Assembly (NCBI GenBank): GCA_904419315.1
Contig: CAJFQY010000005.1
Location: 4,623 to 68,622 of the forward strand
Direction of reading: 5' to 3'
DNA: 64,000 bases
Source: Zongyangia gallinarum
GTDB taxonomy: Bacteria > Bacillota > Clostridia > Oscillospirales > Ruminococcaceae
The first letter of the stretch is position 1; every line of letters begins with the position of its first letter. The notes under the pieces were generated by a model. The model saw only the letters and a program-made list of their open reading frames with translations. It was not told the origin of the DNA and searched no databases. Below are positions 40,504 through 48,082 of this stretch, one piece after another. The position numbers and the translations under genes were made by a program.

Positions 40504-41474
40504 TTTCCCTCTACGCCCTGTGTTTGGGCTTTTTGTTGGACTTGATCTTTGGCGACCCCCACTGGCTGCCTCACCCGGTGCGGTTGATGGGAAGGGCGAT
40601 CTCGGGCCTGGAAAAGGCCCTCCGACCTCGGTTTCCGGATACACCCCAGGGCAGAAGAAGCTCCGGCAGGGTTATGGTCATACTGGTGCTGCTTATTTTT
40701 ACTGCGGCCCCTCTGGTCATTCTCCTCCTGTGCCAGCGGATTTCTCCCTTTTTACGCCTGGCGGTGGAGACGGTGATGTGCTATCAGCTTTTGGCCGCCA
40801 GAAGTCTGCGGGACGAGAGTATGAAGGTGTATGACGCCCTTTGCCAAGACGACCTTTCTCTGGCCAGAGAGAAAGTTTCTATGATCGTGGGGCGGGATAC
40901 CCAGAAGCTCAGCCGGGAGCAGGTGGCAAAGGCGGCGGTAGAGACGGTGGCAGAAAACACCTCTGACGGGGTGGTGGCGCCTCTGTTTTACATGGCTATC
41001 GGGGGCGGTGTCCTGGGATTTTTCTACAAAGCGGCCAACACGATGGATTCGATGGTGGGCTACAGAAATGAGCGGTACGAGGACTTTGGCCGGGCGGCGG
41101 CCAAACTAGACGATATTGTCAACTTTATCCCATCCCGGCTGTCGGCTCTTTTGATGATAATAGCGGCGGTACTGCCCGGCTACTCGGCCAAAGACGGATG
41201 GAAAATTTGGAGAAGGGACCGCTTCCAGCATAAAAGCCCCAACAGCGCCCAAACGGAATCGGTGTGTGCCGGCGCGCTTGGGGTGCAGCTGGCGGGGGAC
41301 GCTTCCTATTTTGGCGTCCTGGTCAGAAAGCCCACCATCGGGGATCCCCTGCGGCCTGTGGAGGCCCAGGATATCCGGCGGGCCAACAGGCTGATGCTAA
41401 CGACAGCGCTTCTTTCCCTGCTGTTTTTGGGCGGGGCCAAGGCGCTGATCATCTTGGCTACAGGAGGATTTTAA
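40497..41474 (+). CDS. cbiB: Adenosylcobinamide-phosphate synthase
   Basis: A 325-residue membrane protein that attaches aminopropanol (phosphate) to cobyric acid. Visible: F-L-L-D-L-I-F-G-D-P-H-W-L-P-H-P-V-R near the N-terminus, V-G-R-D-T-Q-K-L, E-N-T-S-D-G-V-V-A-P-L-F-Y, and K-A-A-N-T-M-D-S-M-V-G-Y. Several hydrophobic helices fit the CbiB/CobD topology. It overlaps cobC by seven bases and ends in TAATG, sharing a base with the next gene. Confidence 0.95.
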   Translation: MVISLYALCLGFLLDLIFGDPHWLPHPVRLMGRAISGLEKALRPRFPDTPQGRRSSGRVMVILVLLIFTAAPLVILLLCQRISPFLRLAVETVMCYQLLAARSLRDESMKVYDALCQDDLSLAREKVSMIVGRDTQKLSREQVAKAAVETVAENTSDGVVAPLFYMAIGGGVLGFFYKAANTMDSMVGYRNERYEDFGRAAAKLDDIVNFIPSRLSALLMIIAAVLPGYSAKDGWKIWRRDRFQHKSPNSAQTESVCAGALGVQLAGDASYFGVLVRKPTIGDPLRPVEAQDIRRANRLMLTTALLSLLFLGGAKALIILATGGF

Positions 41475-42535
41475 TGAAAACGATGATCCACGGCGGAGAT
41501 ATCTATTCGGCCAGAGAGCGATTTTCAGGGGAGATCTTAGACTTTTCCGCCAATATTAACCCCTTGGGGATGCCGGTTTCGGCAGTGGCGGCGGCAAAGA
41601 AAGCAATCGAGGAATGTGAACATTATCCTGACCCCCTGTGCCGGACTCTGACATCCGCCATTAGTGAGAAAGAAGGGGTATCCTCCTCTCAGGTGATCTG
41701 CGGCAACGGAGCGGCGGATCTGATTTTCCGGGCTGTGCTGGCATTGCATCCCCGGCGGGCATTGCTTCTGGCCCCTTCTTTTGCCGAGTACGCCCAAGCG
41801 CTGGCTGTCGTAGGGTGTGAAACATCCTGCCATTTTTTGCGGGAGCAGGATGGCTTTTCCCTCACCGCGGAGATTCTTCCCAAGCTGACCGCCGGCATCG
41901 ACCTTCTCTTTCTCTGCAACCCCAATAATCCCACTGGGGAGGTCATCGAGCCTTCCCTGTTGGAAAAGATTCTCCGAAGGTGCCGGGAACAGGATATTTT
42001 TGTGGTGCTGGATGAGTGCTTCTGCGATTTCTTGGAGGAACCTGAAATTTACACCCAGGTGGGACAGCTTGCCCAGTACCCCAATCTTCTCATTCTCAAG
42101 GCTTTTACCAAGATTTATGCCATGGCTGGACTGCGGCTGGGATACGCCCTGTGCGGGGAGAAGATGGGCCGGGCTATGGAGCAATGCGCCCAGCCGTGGA
42201 GCGTCAGCATCCCGGCCCAGGCGGCGGGTTTGGCTGCTCTGGAGGAAAAGGATTATCTGATCCGGACAAAAGAGCTTATCCGTGGCCAGAGAAAGGGCTT
42301 AAAAGAGGGGATTACCTCCCTTGGATGGCGGGTCTATGGCTCCAAAGCCAATTTCGTCTTCTTTAGAGCCCCGGGACAGGGGAACCTCAAAGCCCGACTG
42401 GAGGAGAAAGGCATTTTGATCCGTGGATGCGGCAATTATCCGGGCCTGGATGAAAGCTATTACCGGGTGGCGGTACGCTCGCCCCGGGAAAACCAGATGC
42501 TGCTGGCGGCGCTGAAAGAACAGGCGCAAAACTAG
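41474..42535 (+). CDS. cobD: Threonine-phosphate decarboxylase, PLP-dependent
   Basis: A 353-residue class I/II aminotransferase-fold enzyme that decarboxylates L-threonine-O-3-phosphate to aminopropanol phosphate, the arm attached by CbiB. H-G-G-D-I-Y, L-D-F-S-A-N-I-N-P-L-G, L-C-N-P-N-N-P-T-G, the F-T-K-I-Y-A-M-A-G-L-R-L-G-Y block with the PLP lysine, and C-terminal Y-x-R-V-A-V-R are present. ATG 41474 follows CAGGAGG by 7 bases. The gene for the kinase that makes its substrate (PduX) is not seen in the window. Confidence 0.93.
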   Translation: MKTMIHGGDIYSARERFSGEILDFSANINPLGMPVSAVAAAKKAIEECEHYPDPLCRTLTSAISEKEGVSSSQVICGNGAADLIFRAVLALHPRRALLLAPSFAEYAQALAVVGCETSCHFLREQDGFSLTAEILPKLTAGIDLLFLCNPNNPTGEVIEPSLLEKILRRCREQDIFVVLDECFCDFLEEPEIYTQVGQLAQYPNLLILKAFTKIYAMAGLRLGYALCGEKMGRAMEQCAQPWSVSIPAQAAGLAALEEKDYLIRTKELIRGQRKGLKEGITSLGWRVYGSKANFVFFRAPGQGNLKARLEEKGILIRGCGNYPGLDESYYRVAVRSPRENQMLLAALKEQAQN

Positions 42536-42553
42536 AGAAAAGGAGGGGATATC

Positions 42554-43642
42554 TTGGGCGCGGTCATGGTCATTGTAGACGGCATGGGGGATATTCCCTC
42601 TTTTTATCCGCCGGAGCTTGTCCAGATGGGAAAGCGGGGGGCTTACGGCGCCTTTTGCACCCGCCCTCAGGGCTTTTCTGTGGATACCCTTCCCTGCGTT
42701 TTGACCCTGCTGGGAGTTTCATCTTCCCGTATCCCCCAGGGCCGTGGGGCGCTGGAGGCAGCCGCCCGAGACATCCCTCTCTCGCCGGGCGAAGCGGCTT
42801 TCCGCTGCAACCTGGTAACGCTGGATGGGGAGGGACGCCTTGCCTCCTCCTGCGGGGAAGGGCTGACGGCAGCGGAGAAAAGGTGGGCTTTTACCCTGGC
42901 AGCACCGATTTTCCGAGAGGCTGGGATGCATTTTTTCCCCTTGGAGGACTACCGGGCTCTGGTGATTGTTAAAGCGGATCCGCGGGAGCTGAAGAACATC
43001 CGCACCTATCGCCCCCACGCACATTTGGGAGAGCCGCTGTCCGCCCTGTTGCCCAGAGGAGGGGGGCTGGCGGAGCGCCTTGCCGCTTGTGGAGTCAAAA
43101 GTCAAAAGGCGCTGGCCCCTCTGGGTCATGGGGCGGTCCTCCCCTGGGATGGAGCGGGCGCTCCCAGCCTTCCTCGATTTTCTTCGCTCCACGGCTTAAA
43201 AGGGGCGGCTGTTTGCCGCACCGATGTGGTGCAGGGGCTGGCAAAGGCGATGCAAATGGACCTGTTTGTCCCAAGCCACGCCACAGGGGATGTAGACACC
43301 GACCTGGCGGAAAAAGCCGGTATGGCAGCCCGGCTGTCTGAAGCGTATGATTTTGTTCTGCTGCATCTCAACGGAGCGGACGAGGCCTCCCACCGGAGAA
43401 ACCGGGAGGAAAAGGAAAAATTTCTCCGCCGGGTAGGGGAGCAGGTAATTAGTCCCCTCCTCCTCCGAGAAGAACTGCCGCTGCTGGTCTGTTCGGACCA
43501 CAGTACCATGGCTGCCACAGGGGAGCATAGGTCTCACCCACAGCCCTTTTTCCTGCGAAAAATGGGGGTCAAAGGAAACTTAGGGCTGCTCTCGGGAAAA
43601 AGGGCTGTGGAGCTTGTGACAGAGCAAAGGAAAGGGGAATGA
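42554..43642 (+). CDS. ApgM-like phosphotransferase/phosphatase in the cobalamin operon
   Basis: A 362-residue protein of the alkaline-phosphatase superfamily, near the archaeal-type cofactor-independent phosphoglycerate mutases (ApgM). The N-terminal V-D-G-M-G-D supplies the first metal Asp; G-R-G-A-L-E-A-A-A and A-F-R-C-N-L-V-T-L are typical ApgM blocks; the C-terminal H-L-N-G-A-D-E-A-S-H, C-S-D-H-S-T and H-R-S-H-P-Q-P blocks keep the metal ligands. The nucleophile region reads F-S-V-D-T-L-P-C: counted from the L-L-G anchor, threonine rather than serine lies in the nucleophile slot. The start is TTG 42554 with AGGAGGGG upstream. Embedded between cobD and cobQ, it is likely a pathway enzyme, not glycolytic. 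Confidence 0.78.
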   Translation: MGAVMVIVDGMGDIPSFYPPELVQMGKRGAYGAFCTRPQGFSVDTLPCVLTLLGVSSSRIPQGRGALEAAARDIPLSPGEAAFRCNLVTLDGEGRLASSCGEGLTAAEKRWAFTLAAPIFREAGMHFFPLEDYRALVIVKADPRELKNIRTYRPHAHLGEPLSALLPRGGGLAERLAACGVKSQKALAPLGHGAVLPWDGAGAPSLPRFSSLHGLKGAAVCRTDVVQGLAKAMQMDLFVPSHATGDVDTDLAEKAGMAARLSEAYDFVLLHLNGADEASHRRNREEKEKFLRRVGEQVISPLLLREELPLLVCSDHSTMAATGEHRSHPQPFFLRKMGVKGNLGLLSGKRAVELVTEQRKGE

Positions 43643-43646
43643 ACGA

Positions 43647-45155
43647 GTGGCGAAAGCGATTATGATCCAAGGAACCATGTCCAATGCCGGAAAAAGCCTG
43701 GTGGCGGCGGGGCTTTGCCGTGTGTTTCATCAGGCAGGATACCGGGTGGCACCCTTTAAGTCTCAAAACATGGCCCTCAATTCCTTTATCACTGCGGAGG
43801 GGCTGGAAATGGGAAGAGCCCAGGTGATGCAGGCCCAGGCGGCGGGAATAGAGCCGTCGGTGCTGATGAATCCCATCCTTCTCAAGCCCACCGGGGAGAT
43901 GGGTTCTCAGGTGATTGTAGGAGGCAAGCCGGTGGGCAACATGACGGCGGCGGAATACTACCAGCGCAAGAAAGAGATGATACCCGCCATTTTGCAGGCC
44001 TATCACGCCTTAGAAAGGGAATATGACATCCTTGTCCTGGAAGGGGCTGGAAGTCCAGCGGAAATTAACCTGAAAGCTGACGATATTGTCAATATGGGGA
44101 TGGCCAAAATGGCCAAAGCGCCGGTGCTGTTGGTGGGCGACATCGACCGGGGCGGCGTTTTCGCCTCCCTGGTGGGCACCATGCAGCTGTTGGAGCCGGA
44201 GGAAAAGAAGCTTGTGAAAGGCGTAATCATCAACAAATTCCGGGGGGATAAGGAGATTTTAAAGCCCGGTCTTGTAATGCTGGAGGATTTGATCCATCGC
44301 CCGGTTGTAGGGGTGCTGCCCTATCTACACCTGGATATTGACGACGAGGACAGCCTGTCCCAGCGGCTGGAGAACAAGGAGCAGGGGCTCATCGACATTG
44401 TGGTGATCCGCCTGCCCCGGATTTCCAACTTTACCGATTTCGGCCCCTTAGAGCGTATCCACGGTGTACAGGTGCGCTATATAGACAAGGTACAGCAGCT
44501 GGGCAATCCTGACGCTGTGATCCTCCCAGGCACCAAAAACACCATGGAGGATCTCCTCTGGATGCGGCAGAACGGCTTGGAGGCGGCTGTGAAAAAATTC
44601 GCTCAGAGGGGAGGAATTGTGCTTGGCATTTGCGGCGGCTATCAGATGCTGGGACAAACCCTGAGAGATCCCCACGAGGTGGAATATGGCGGGCAGATGT
44701 ACGGCATGGGCCTGCTCCCCATGACCACCGTCTTTGGAAGAGAAAAGGTACGCACCCAGGTGCAGGGCCGTTTGCTGCGGGTGCATGGCCCTCTAGAGGC
44801 GTTGAGCGGCTGCCCGGTGGAGGGCTATGAAATTCACATGGGCCAAAGTGATGTGCCGTGGCTTCGGGCTCTGTGCCGGATTGAGAGATGCAACGGGGAA
44901 AAGGCGGAGAAAACCGACGGCTGTTCGTCCGGATCGGTTTATGGCACCTATCTCCATGGCTTCTTTGACCGGACAGAGGTGGCCAGCGCTTTTGTGGGAG
45001 CCCTCTGCCGCAGAAAAGGACTGCCGGCAGAGACAACGGTCATGGACGCAGCGGCTTATCGGGAACAGCAGTATGACCTGCTGGCCGACGCGATCCGCGA
45101 GAATTTGGATATGAAGTGCATCTACGATATCCTGGAAAAGGGGATAGAAGAATGA
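43647..45155 (+). CDS. cbiP: Adenosylcobyric acid synthase
   Basis: A 502-residue glutamine-dependent amidase for side chains b, d, e and g. N-terminal M-I-Q-G-T-M-S-N-A-G-K-S carries the P-loop-like BioD/DTBS fold; F-K-S-Q-N-M-A-L-N-S follows, then V-G-D-I-D-R-G-G-V-F-A-S. The C-terminal glutaminase domain has G-I-C-G-G-Y-Q-M-L-G with the Cys nucleophile, G-Y-E-I-H-M-G and Y-G-T-Y-L-H-G-F-F-D. The GTG at 43647 lies 4 bases after the previous stop, with AAAGGGG upstream. Also called cobQ. Overlaps cbiC by four bases. Confidence 0.95.
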   Translation: MAKAIMIQGTMSNAGKSLVAAGLCRVFHQAGYRVAPFKSQNMALNSFITAEGLEMGRAQVMQAQAAGIEPSVLMNPILLKPTGEMGSQVIVGGKPVGNMTAAEYYQRKKEMIPAILQAYHALEREYDILVLEGAGSPAEINLKADDIVNMGMAKMAKAPVLLVGDIDRGGVFASLVGTMQLLEPEEKKLVKGVIINKFRGDKEILKPGLVMLEDLIHRPVVGVLPYLHLDIDDEDSLSQRLENKEQGLIDIVVIRLPRISNFTDFGPLERIHGVQVRYIDKVQQLGNPDAVILPGTKNTMEDLLWMRQNGLEAAVKKFAQRGGIVLGICGGYQMLGQTLRDPHEVEYGGQMYGMGLLPMTTVFGREKVRTQVQGRLLRVHGPLEALSGCPVEGYEIHMGQSDVPWLRALCRIERCNGEKAEKTDGCSSGSVYGTYLHGFFDRTEVASAFVGALCRRKGLPAETTVMDAAAYREQQYDLLADAIRENLDMKCIYDILEKGIEE

Positions 45156-45787
45156 ATTTAGAAATGGAGCATGTGCTGCCGCAGGACATCGAGCGGCGCA
45201 GCATGGAGATCATCGCCCAGGAGCTGGGAGACAGACAGTTGGATGACGCAAACGCAGATGTCATCAAACGGGTGATTCACACCACGGCAGATTTTGACTA
45301 CGCGGATACCCTTTGTTTTTCTCCATCGGCGGTAGAAAAGGCAAGAGCGGCCCTGCAACGGGGTGCGGACATTGTCACCGACACCCAGATGGCCAAAGCT
45401 GGCATCAATAAACAGCGCTTAGGGAATCTAGGCGGGCAGGTCCACTGTTTTATGTCTGATGAGGATGTGGCAAATGCCGCCAAGGAGCAGGGAACGACCC
45501 GCGCCGTCGCCAGTATGGATAAGGCCCTTTCCCTTCAAAAGCCGCTGATTTTCGCCATCGGCAACGCGCCCACCGCCCTCATCCGACTGTATGAGCATAT
45601 CCAGGAGGAACATATCCGGCCGGAGCTTGTCATCGGCGTGCCGGTGGGCTTTGTCAACGTGGTCTACGCCAAAGAATTAATCATGCAGGCGGATGTCCCC
45701 TTTATTGTGGCCCGGGGCAGAAAGGGAGGCAGCAATGTAGCCGCCGCCATCGTCAATGCCCTGCTCTATGGCATGGGAAAAAGATAG
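45152..45787 (+). CDS. cbiC: Cobalt-precorrin-8 methylmutase
   Basis: Moves the C11 methyl to C12, giving cobyrinic acid. The 211-residue protein includes I-E-R-R-S-M-E-I-I, R-V-I-H-T-T-A-D-F-D-Y with the catalytic His, D-I-V-T-D-T-Q-M-A-K-A-G, A-I-G-N-A-P-T-A-L, and P-V-G-F-V-N-V-V-Y-A-K-E, all typical of CbiC. The ATG 45152 overlaps the cbiP stop. Last gene of the biosynthetic operon; no terminator is obvious before the riboswitch promoter, so some read-through is possible. Confidence 0.96.
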   Translation: MNLEMEHVLPQDIERRSMEIIAQELGDRQLDDANADVIKRVIHTTADFDYADTLCFSPSAVEKARAALQRGADIVTDTQMAKAGINKQRLGNLGGQVHCFMSDEDVANAAKEQGTTRAVASMDKALSLQKPLIFAIGNAPTALIRLYEHIQEEHIRPELVIGVPVGFVNVVYAKELIMQADVPFIVARGRKGGSNVAAAIVNALLYGMGKR

Positions 45788-45797
45788 AGGATTTTTC

Positions 45798-45826
45798 TTG
45801 TAAGTTTCATATAAACATGCTATGAT
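45798..45826 (+). promoter_or_regulatory. Promoter of the cobalamin uptake operon
   Basis: TTGTAA (45798-45803) and TATGAT (45821-45826), spacing 17, about 20 bases before the riboswitch aptamer. Confidence 0.75.
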
Positions 45827-45848
45827 GTAGACATACATCGATAATTTC

Positions 45849-45998
45849 ATAGGAAAAACGACAAAAGCGAATGGGAAGTCGGGTGTAAGTCCCGCACAGT
45901 CGCCGCTGCTGTAACTGTCCGCCATCGGGGCCCGCTATGATGCCACTGGAGCAATCTCTGGGAAGGCGCGGATCCTGGACAGAAGTCAGAAGACCGGC
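45849..45998 (+). ncRNA. Cobalamin riboswitch aptamer
   Basis: The hallmark segments occur in order: an A-rich entry, GGGAAGTC with GTGTAAGTCCCGCAC, CCGCTGCTGTAACTG, the conserved B12 box GCCACTG (45942-45948), GGGAAGGCGC (45960-45969), and the closing AGTCAGAAGACCGGC (45984-45998). This class binds adenosylcobalamin or related corrinoids and shuts expression. It sits directly upstream of the btuCD-cbiK-btuF genes. Confidence 0.97.
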
Positions 45999-46090
45999 TT
46001 TTGTTTGTTAGGAAGAATCTTTCGGTGAAAAAGAGCCTGCCAGCTTTTAAAATCAAAGCCTGCCCATTGGATAGGCTTTCCTTCTGGTGT

Positions 46091-46118
46091 CCTGCTTTTA
46101 CCGAAGCGGGGCTTTTTT
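46091..46118 (+). terminator. Intrinsic terminator, expression platform of the cobalamin riboswitch
   Basis: CCTGCTT (46091-46097) pairs with AAGCGGG (46104-46110), followed by GCTTTTTT. A competing hairpin with AAAGCCT (46056-46062) and AGGCTTT (46073-46079) lies between aptamer and terminator. It precedes btuC by about 60 bases, so ligand binding most likely causes early termination. Confidence 0.82.
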
Positions 46119-46179
46119 ATTGCCCAAGGCCAGGGATAGGACAGCTTTTCAGAAGCGAGAAGATATAGGGGGTACTTGG

Positions 46180-47277
46180 ATGGAAAGAAAGGGGACAACC
46201 CAACGGCCCAGCGGCCTGGGAGAGGACAGCATCCGCAGCTATCGGACAAAAAGACGGCGCTGTCTTGTGATCGGCGTCCTGCTTCTGGCGGCCATTCTGC
46301 TGCTTTTGGTGGCATTTGTAGGGATGGGAGCCATGAACCTGGGATTTGCTGAAACCTGGGACATCCTCTTGGGCAAAATCACAGGGGATGCCGGACGTCT
46401 GGCAGCCCATGGAGCCAACGAGGTAGCCGTTGTCTGGGAAATCCGGCTGCCCAGAATCTTATGCGGTATCCTGGTAGGCATGGGACTTTCGGTGGCGGGG
46501 GTGATTTTTCAGTCCCTGCTGCGCAATCCTTTGGCCGACCCCTACACCCTGGGCGTCTCCACCGGGGCAGCCTTCGGAGCGTCTCTGGCCATTCTGCTGG
46601 CCCTTACCGCGGGCATTGTGGTTTCTACCACAGCCATGGCTTTTCTTTTTGCTTTTCTCACCCTTGTGGTGGTCATCCTCATCTCCAAGAAAGGGGGAGG
46701 GATCGCTTCTTCCAACCTCATTATCGCCGGAATCATTGTCAGCGCTATCCTCTCTTCCGGGCTGAGCTTTATGAAGATGGTGGCCGGCGAGGATGTCAGT
46801 GCCATCGTTTTCTGGCTCATGGGGAGCCTTGCCTCCCGGGAATGGGGAGATGTGGCCATTGTAGCGCCGGTGGTGCTGTTGGGAAGCCTCATTGCCTTTG
46901 GGTTTGCCGGGGATCTTAATGTGATGGTGCTGGGTGATAAGAGTGCCCGGAATTTGGGGGTCAACACCGGCCGGATCCGGCTGCTCTACCTCATTTTAGG
47001 CTCCTGTATTACGGCGGCCTGTGTCGCAGTCAGCGGCATTATCGGCTTTGTCGGTCTGGTGGTGCCCCATATGCTCCGCTTCTGGCTGACGTCGGATAAC
47101 CGCCTCCTGCTGCCCCTTTCAGGGCTATTGGGAGGGCTGCTGCTTTCGGTCGCGGATAACGCCACTCGGCTTCTCTCGGTCAGTGAGGTGCCGGTGGGAG
47201 TTCTCACCACCCTCATCGGCGGCCCGTTCTTTATCTATGTCTTTATCAAACGGCGGGGCGGACAGGGGGTGTTCTGA
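46180..47277 (+). CDS. btuC: Corrinoid/iron-chelate ABC transporter permease, FecCD family
   Basis: A 365-residue permease with about ten hydrophobic helices. Family signatures: R-L-P-R-I-L-C-G-I-L-V-G, G-V-I-F-Q-S-L-L-R-N-P-L-A-D-P-Y-T-L-G-V-S-T-G-A-A shown here only in part as N-P-L-A-D-P and G-V-S-T-G-A, W-L-M-G-S-L, G-x-I-G-F-V-G-L-V-V-P-H-M-x-R, and G-V-L-T-T-L-I-G-G-P-F-F. A basic cytoplasmic N-terminus (about 35 residues) precedes the first helix. FecCD members carry siderophores, heme or B12; the riboswitch and neighbours point to corrinoids. ATG 46180 follows AGGGGG by 7 bases. Confidence 0.92.
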   Translation: MERKGTTQRPSGLGEDSIRSYRTKRRRCLVIGVLLLAAILLLLVAFVGMGAMNLGFAETWDILLGKITGDAGRLAAHGANEVAVVWEIRLPRILCGILVGMGLSVAGVIFQSLLRNPLADPYTLGVSTGAAFGASLAILLALTAGIVVSTTAMAFLFAFLTLVVVILISKKGGGIASSNLIIAGIIVSAILSSGLSFMKMVAGEDVSAIVFWLMGSLASREWGDVAIVAPVVLLGSLIAFGFAGDLNVMVLGDKSARNLGVNTGRIRLLYLILGSCITAACVAVSGIIGFVGLVVPHMLRFWLTSDNRLLLPLSGLLGGLLLSVADNATRLLSVSEVPVGVLTTLIGGPFFIYVFIKRRGGQGVF

Positions 47278-48050
47278 TGGCGCAGACGGAAAAAGAGCTG
47301 CTGCGGGCCCAAGAGATCAGCTTCTCCTATGGGGAGCGGCAGGTGCTTTGGGACATTAGCTTTTCGGTGGAGTCCGGGCAGTATGTATCTCTTATCGGGC
47401 CTAACGGCAGCGGAAAAAGCACCCTCTTTGAGATCCTGTGCGGCAACCGCCGGGCCCAGGAGGGAAATGCCTACTATAAGGGGCGGGATATCTATGAAAT
47501 GGATATCCGGGGCAGAGCGCGTCATTTGGCGGTCATCCATCAGAATGAGGGCATCAGTTTCCCCTACACCTGTATGGAAATGGTCCTTTTGGGGCTGCAT
47601 CCCCACAGGGCCCGATTTGAGCGGATGGACGACCAATCCCTGCGGCAGGTGACAGAAATCATGGAGCGCACCGGCACCCTCCCCTTTGCGGAGAAGCTGG
47701 TGACCCAGTTATCTGGGGGAGAGATGCAGCGGGTGGCGCTGGCCCGGGCATTGGCGCAGCGCCCGAAGCTTCTTTTGATGGATGAGGCCATGTCCGACAT
47801 GGATATCAGCGTCAAGATGCAGATGATGGCGCTGATTAAAAACTTGGTACGGACAGAAGGCTTGACGGTGATCGGCATCCATCATGACCTCAATCTGGCC
47901 TACCGCTATAGCGACCAGGTACTGGCGCTGCGGGAGGGCCATCTGGTGGCCCAGGGAAAGCCGGTGGAAGTGATGACGGAATCGTTTTTTCAACAGGTAT
48001 TTGATGTACAAGCCGAAGTGTATCCAGGAAAGGGTTTCTTTATTTTATAG
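47277..48050 (+). CDS. btuD: Corrinoid ABC transporter ATP-binding protein
   Basis: A 257-residue ABC ATPase with Walker A G-P-N-G-S-G-K-S-T (about 43-51), Q-loop H-Q-N-E, signature L-S-G-G-E-M-Q-R, Walker B L-L-L-M-D-E-A and switch H-H-D. It is unusual in that the D-loop region reads D-E-A-M-S-D-M-D where E-P-T-S-x-L-D is common. It overlaps the permease stop by one base and is the only ATPase in the operon, so it should drive BtuC. Confidence 0.92.
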   Translation: MAQTEKELLRAQEISFSYGERQVLWDISFSVESGQYVSLIGPNGSGKSTLFEILCGNRRAQEGNAYYKGRDIYEMDIRGRARHLAVIHQNEGISFPYTCMEMVLLGLHPHRARFERMDDQSLRQVTEIMERTGTLPFAEKLVTQLSGGEMQRVALARALAQRPKLLLMDEAMSDMDISVKMQMMALIKNLVRTEGLTVIGIHHDLNLAYRYSDQVLALREGHLVAQGKPVEVMTESFFQQVFDVQAEVYPGKGFFIL

Positions 48051-48082
48051 ATGAAAGCCCCATGACAAGAAAGGAAAGAACA

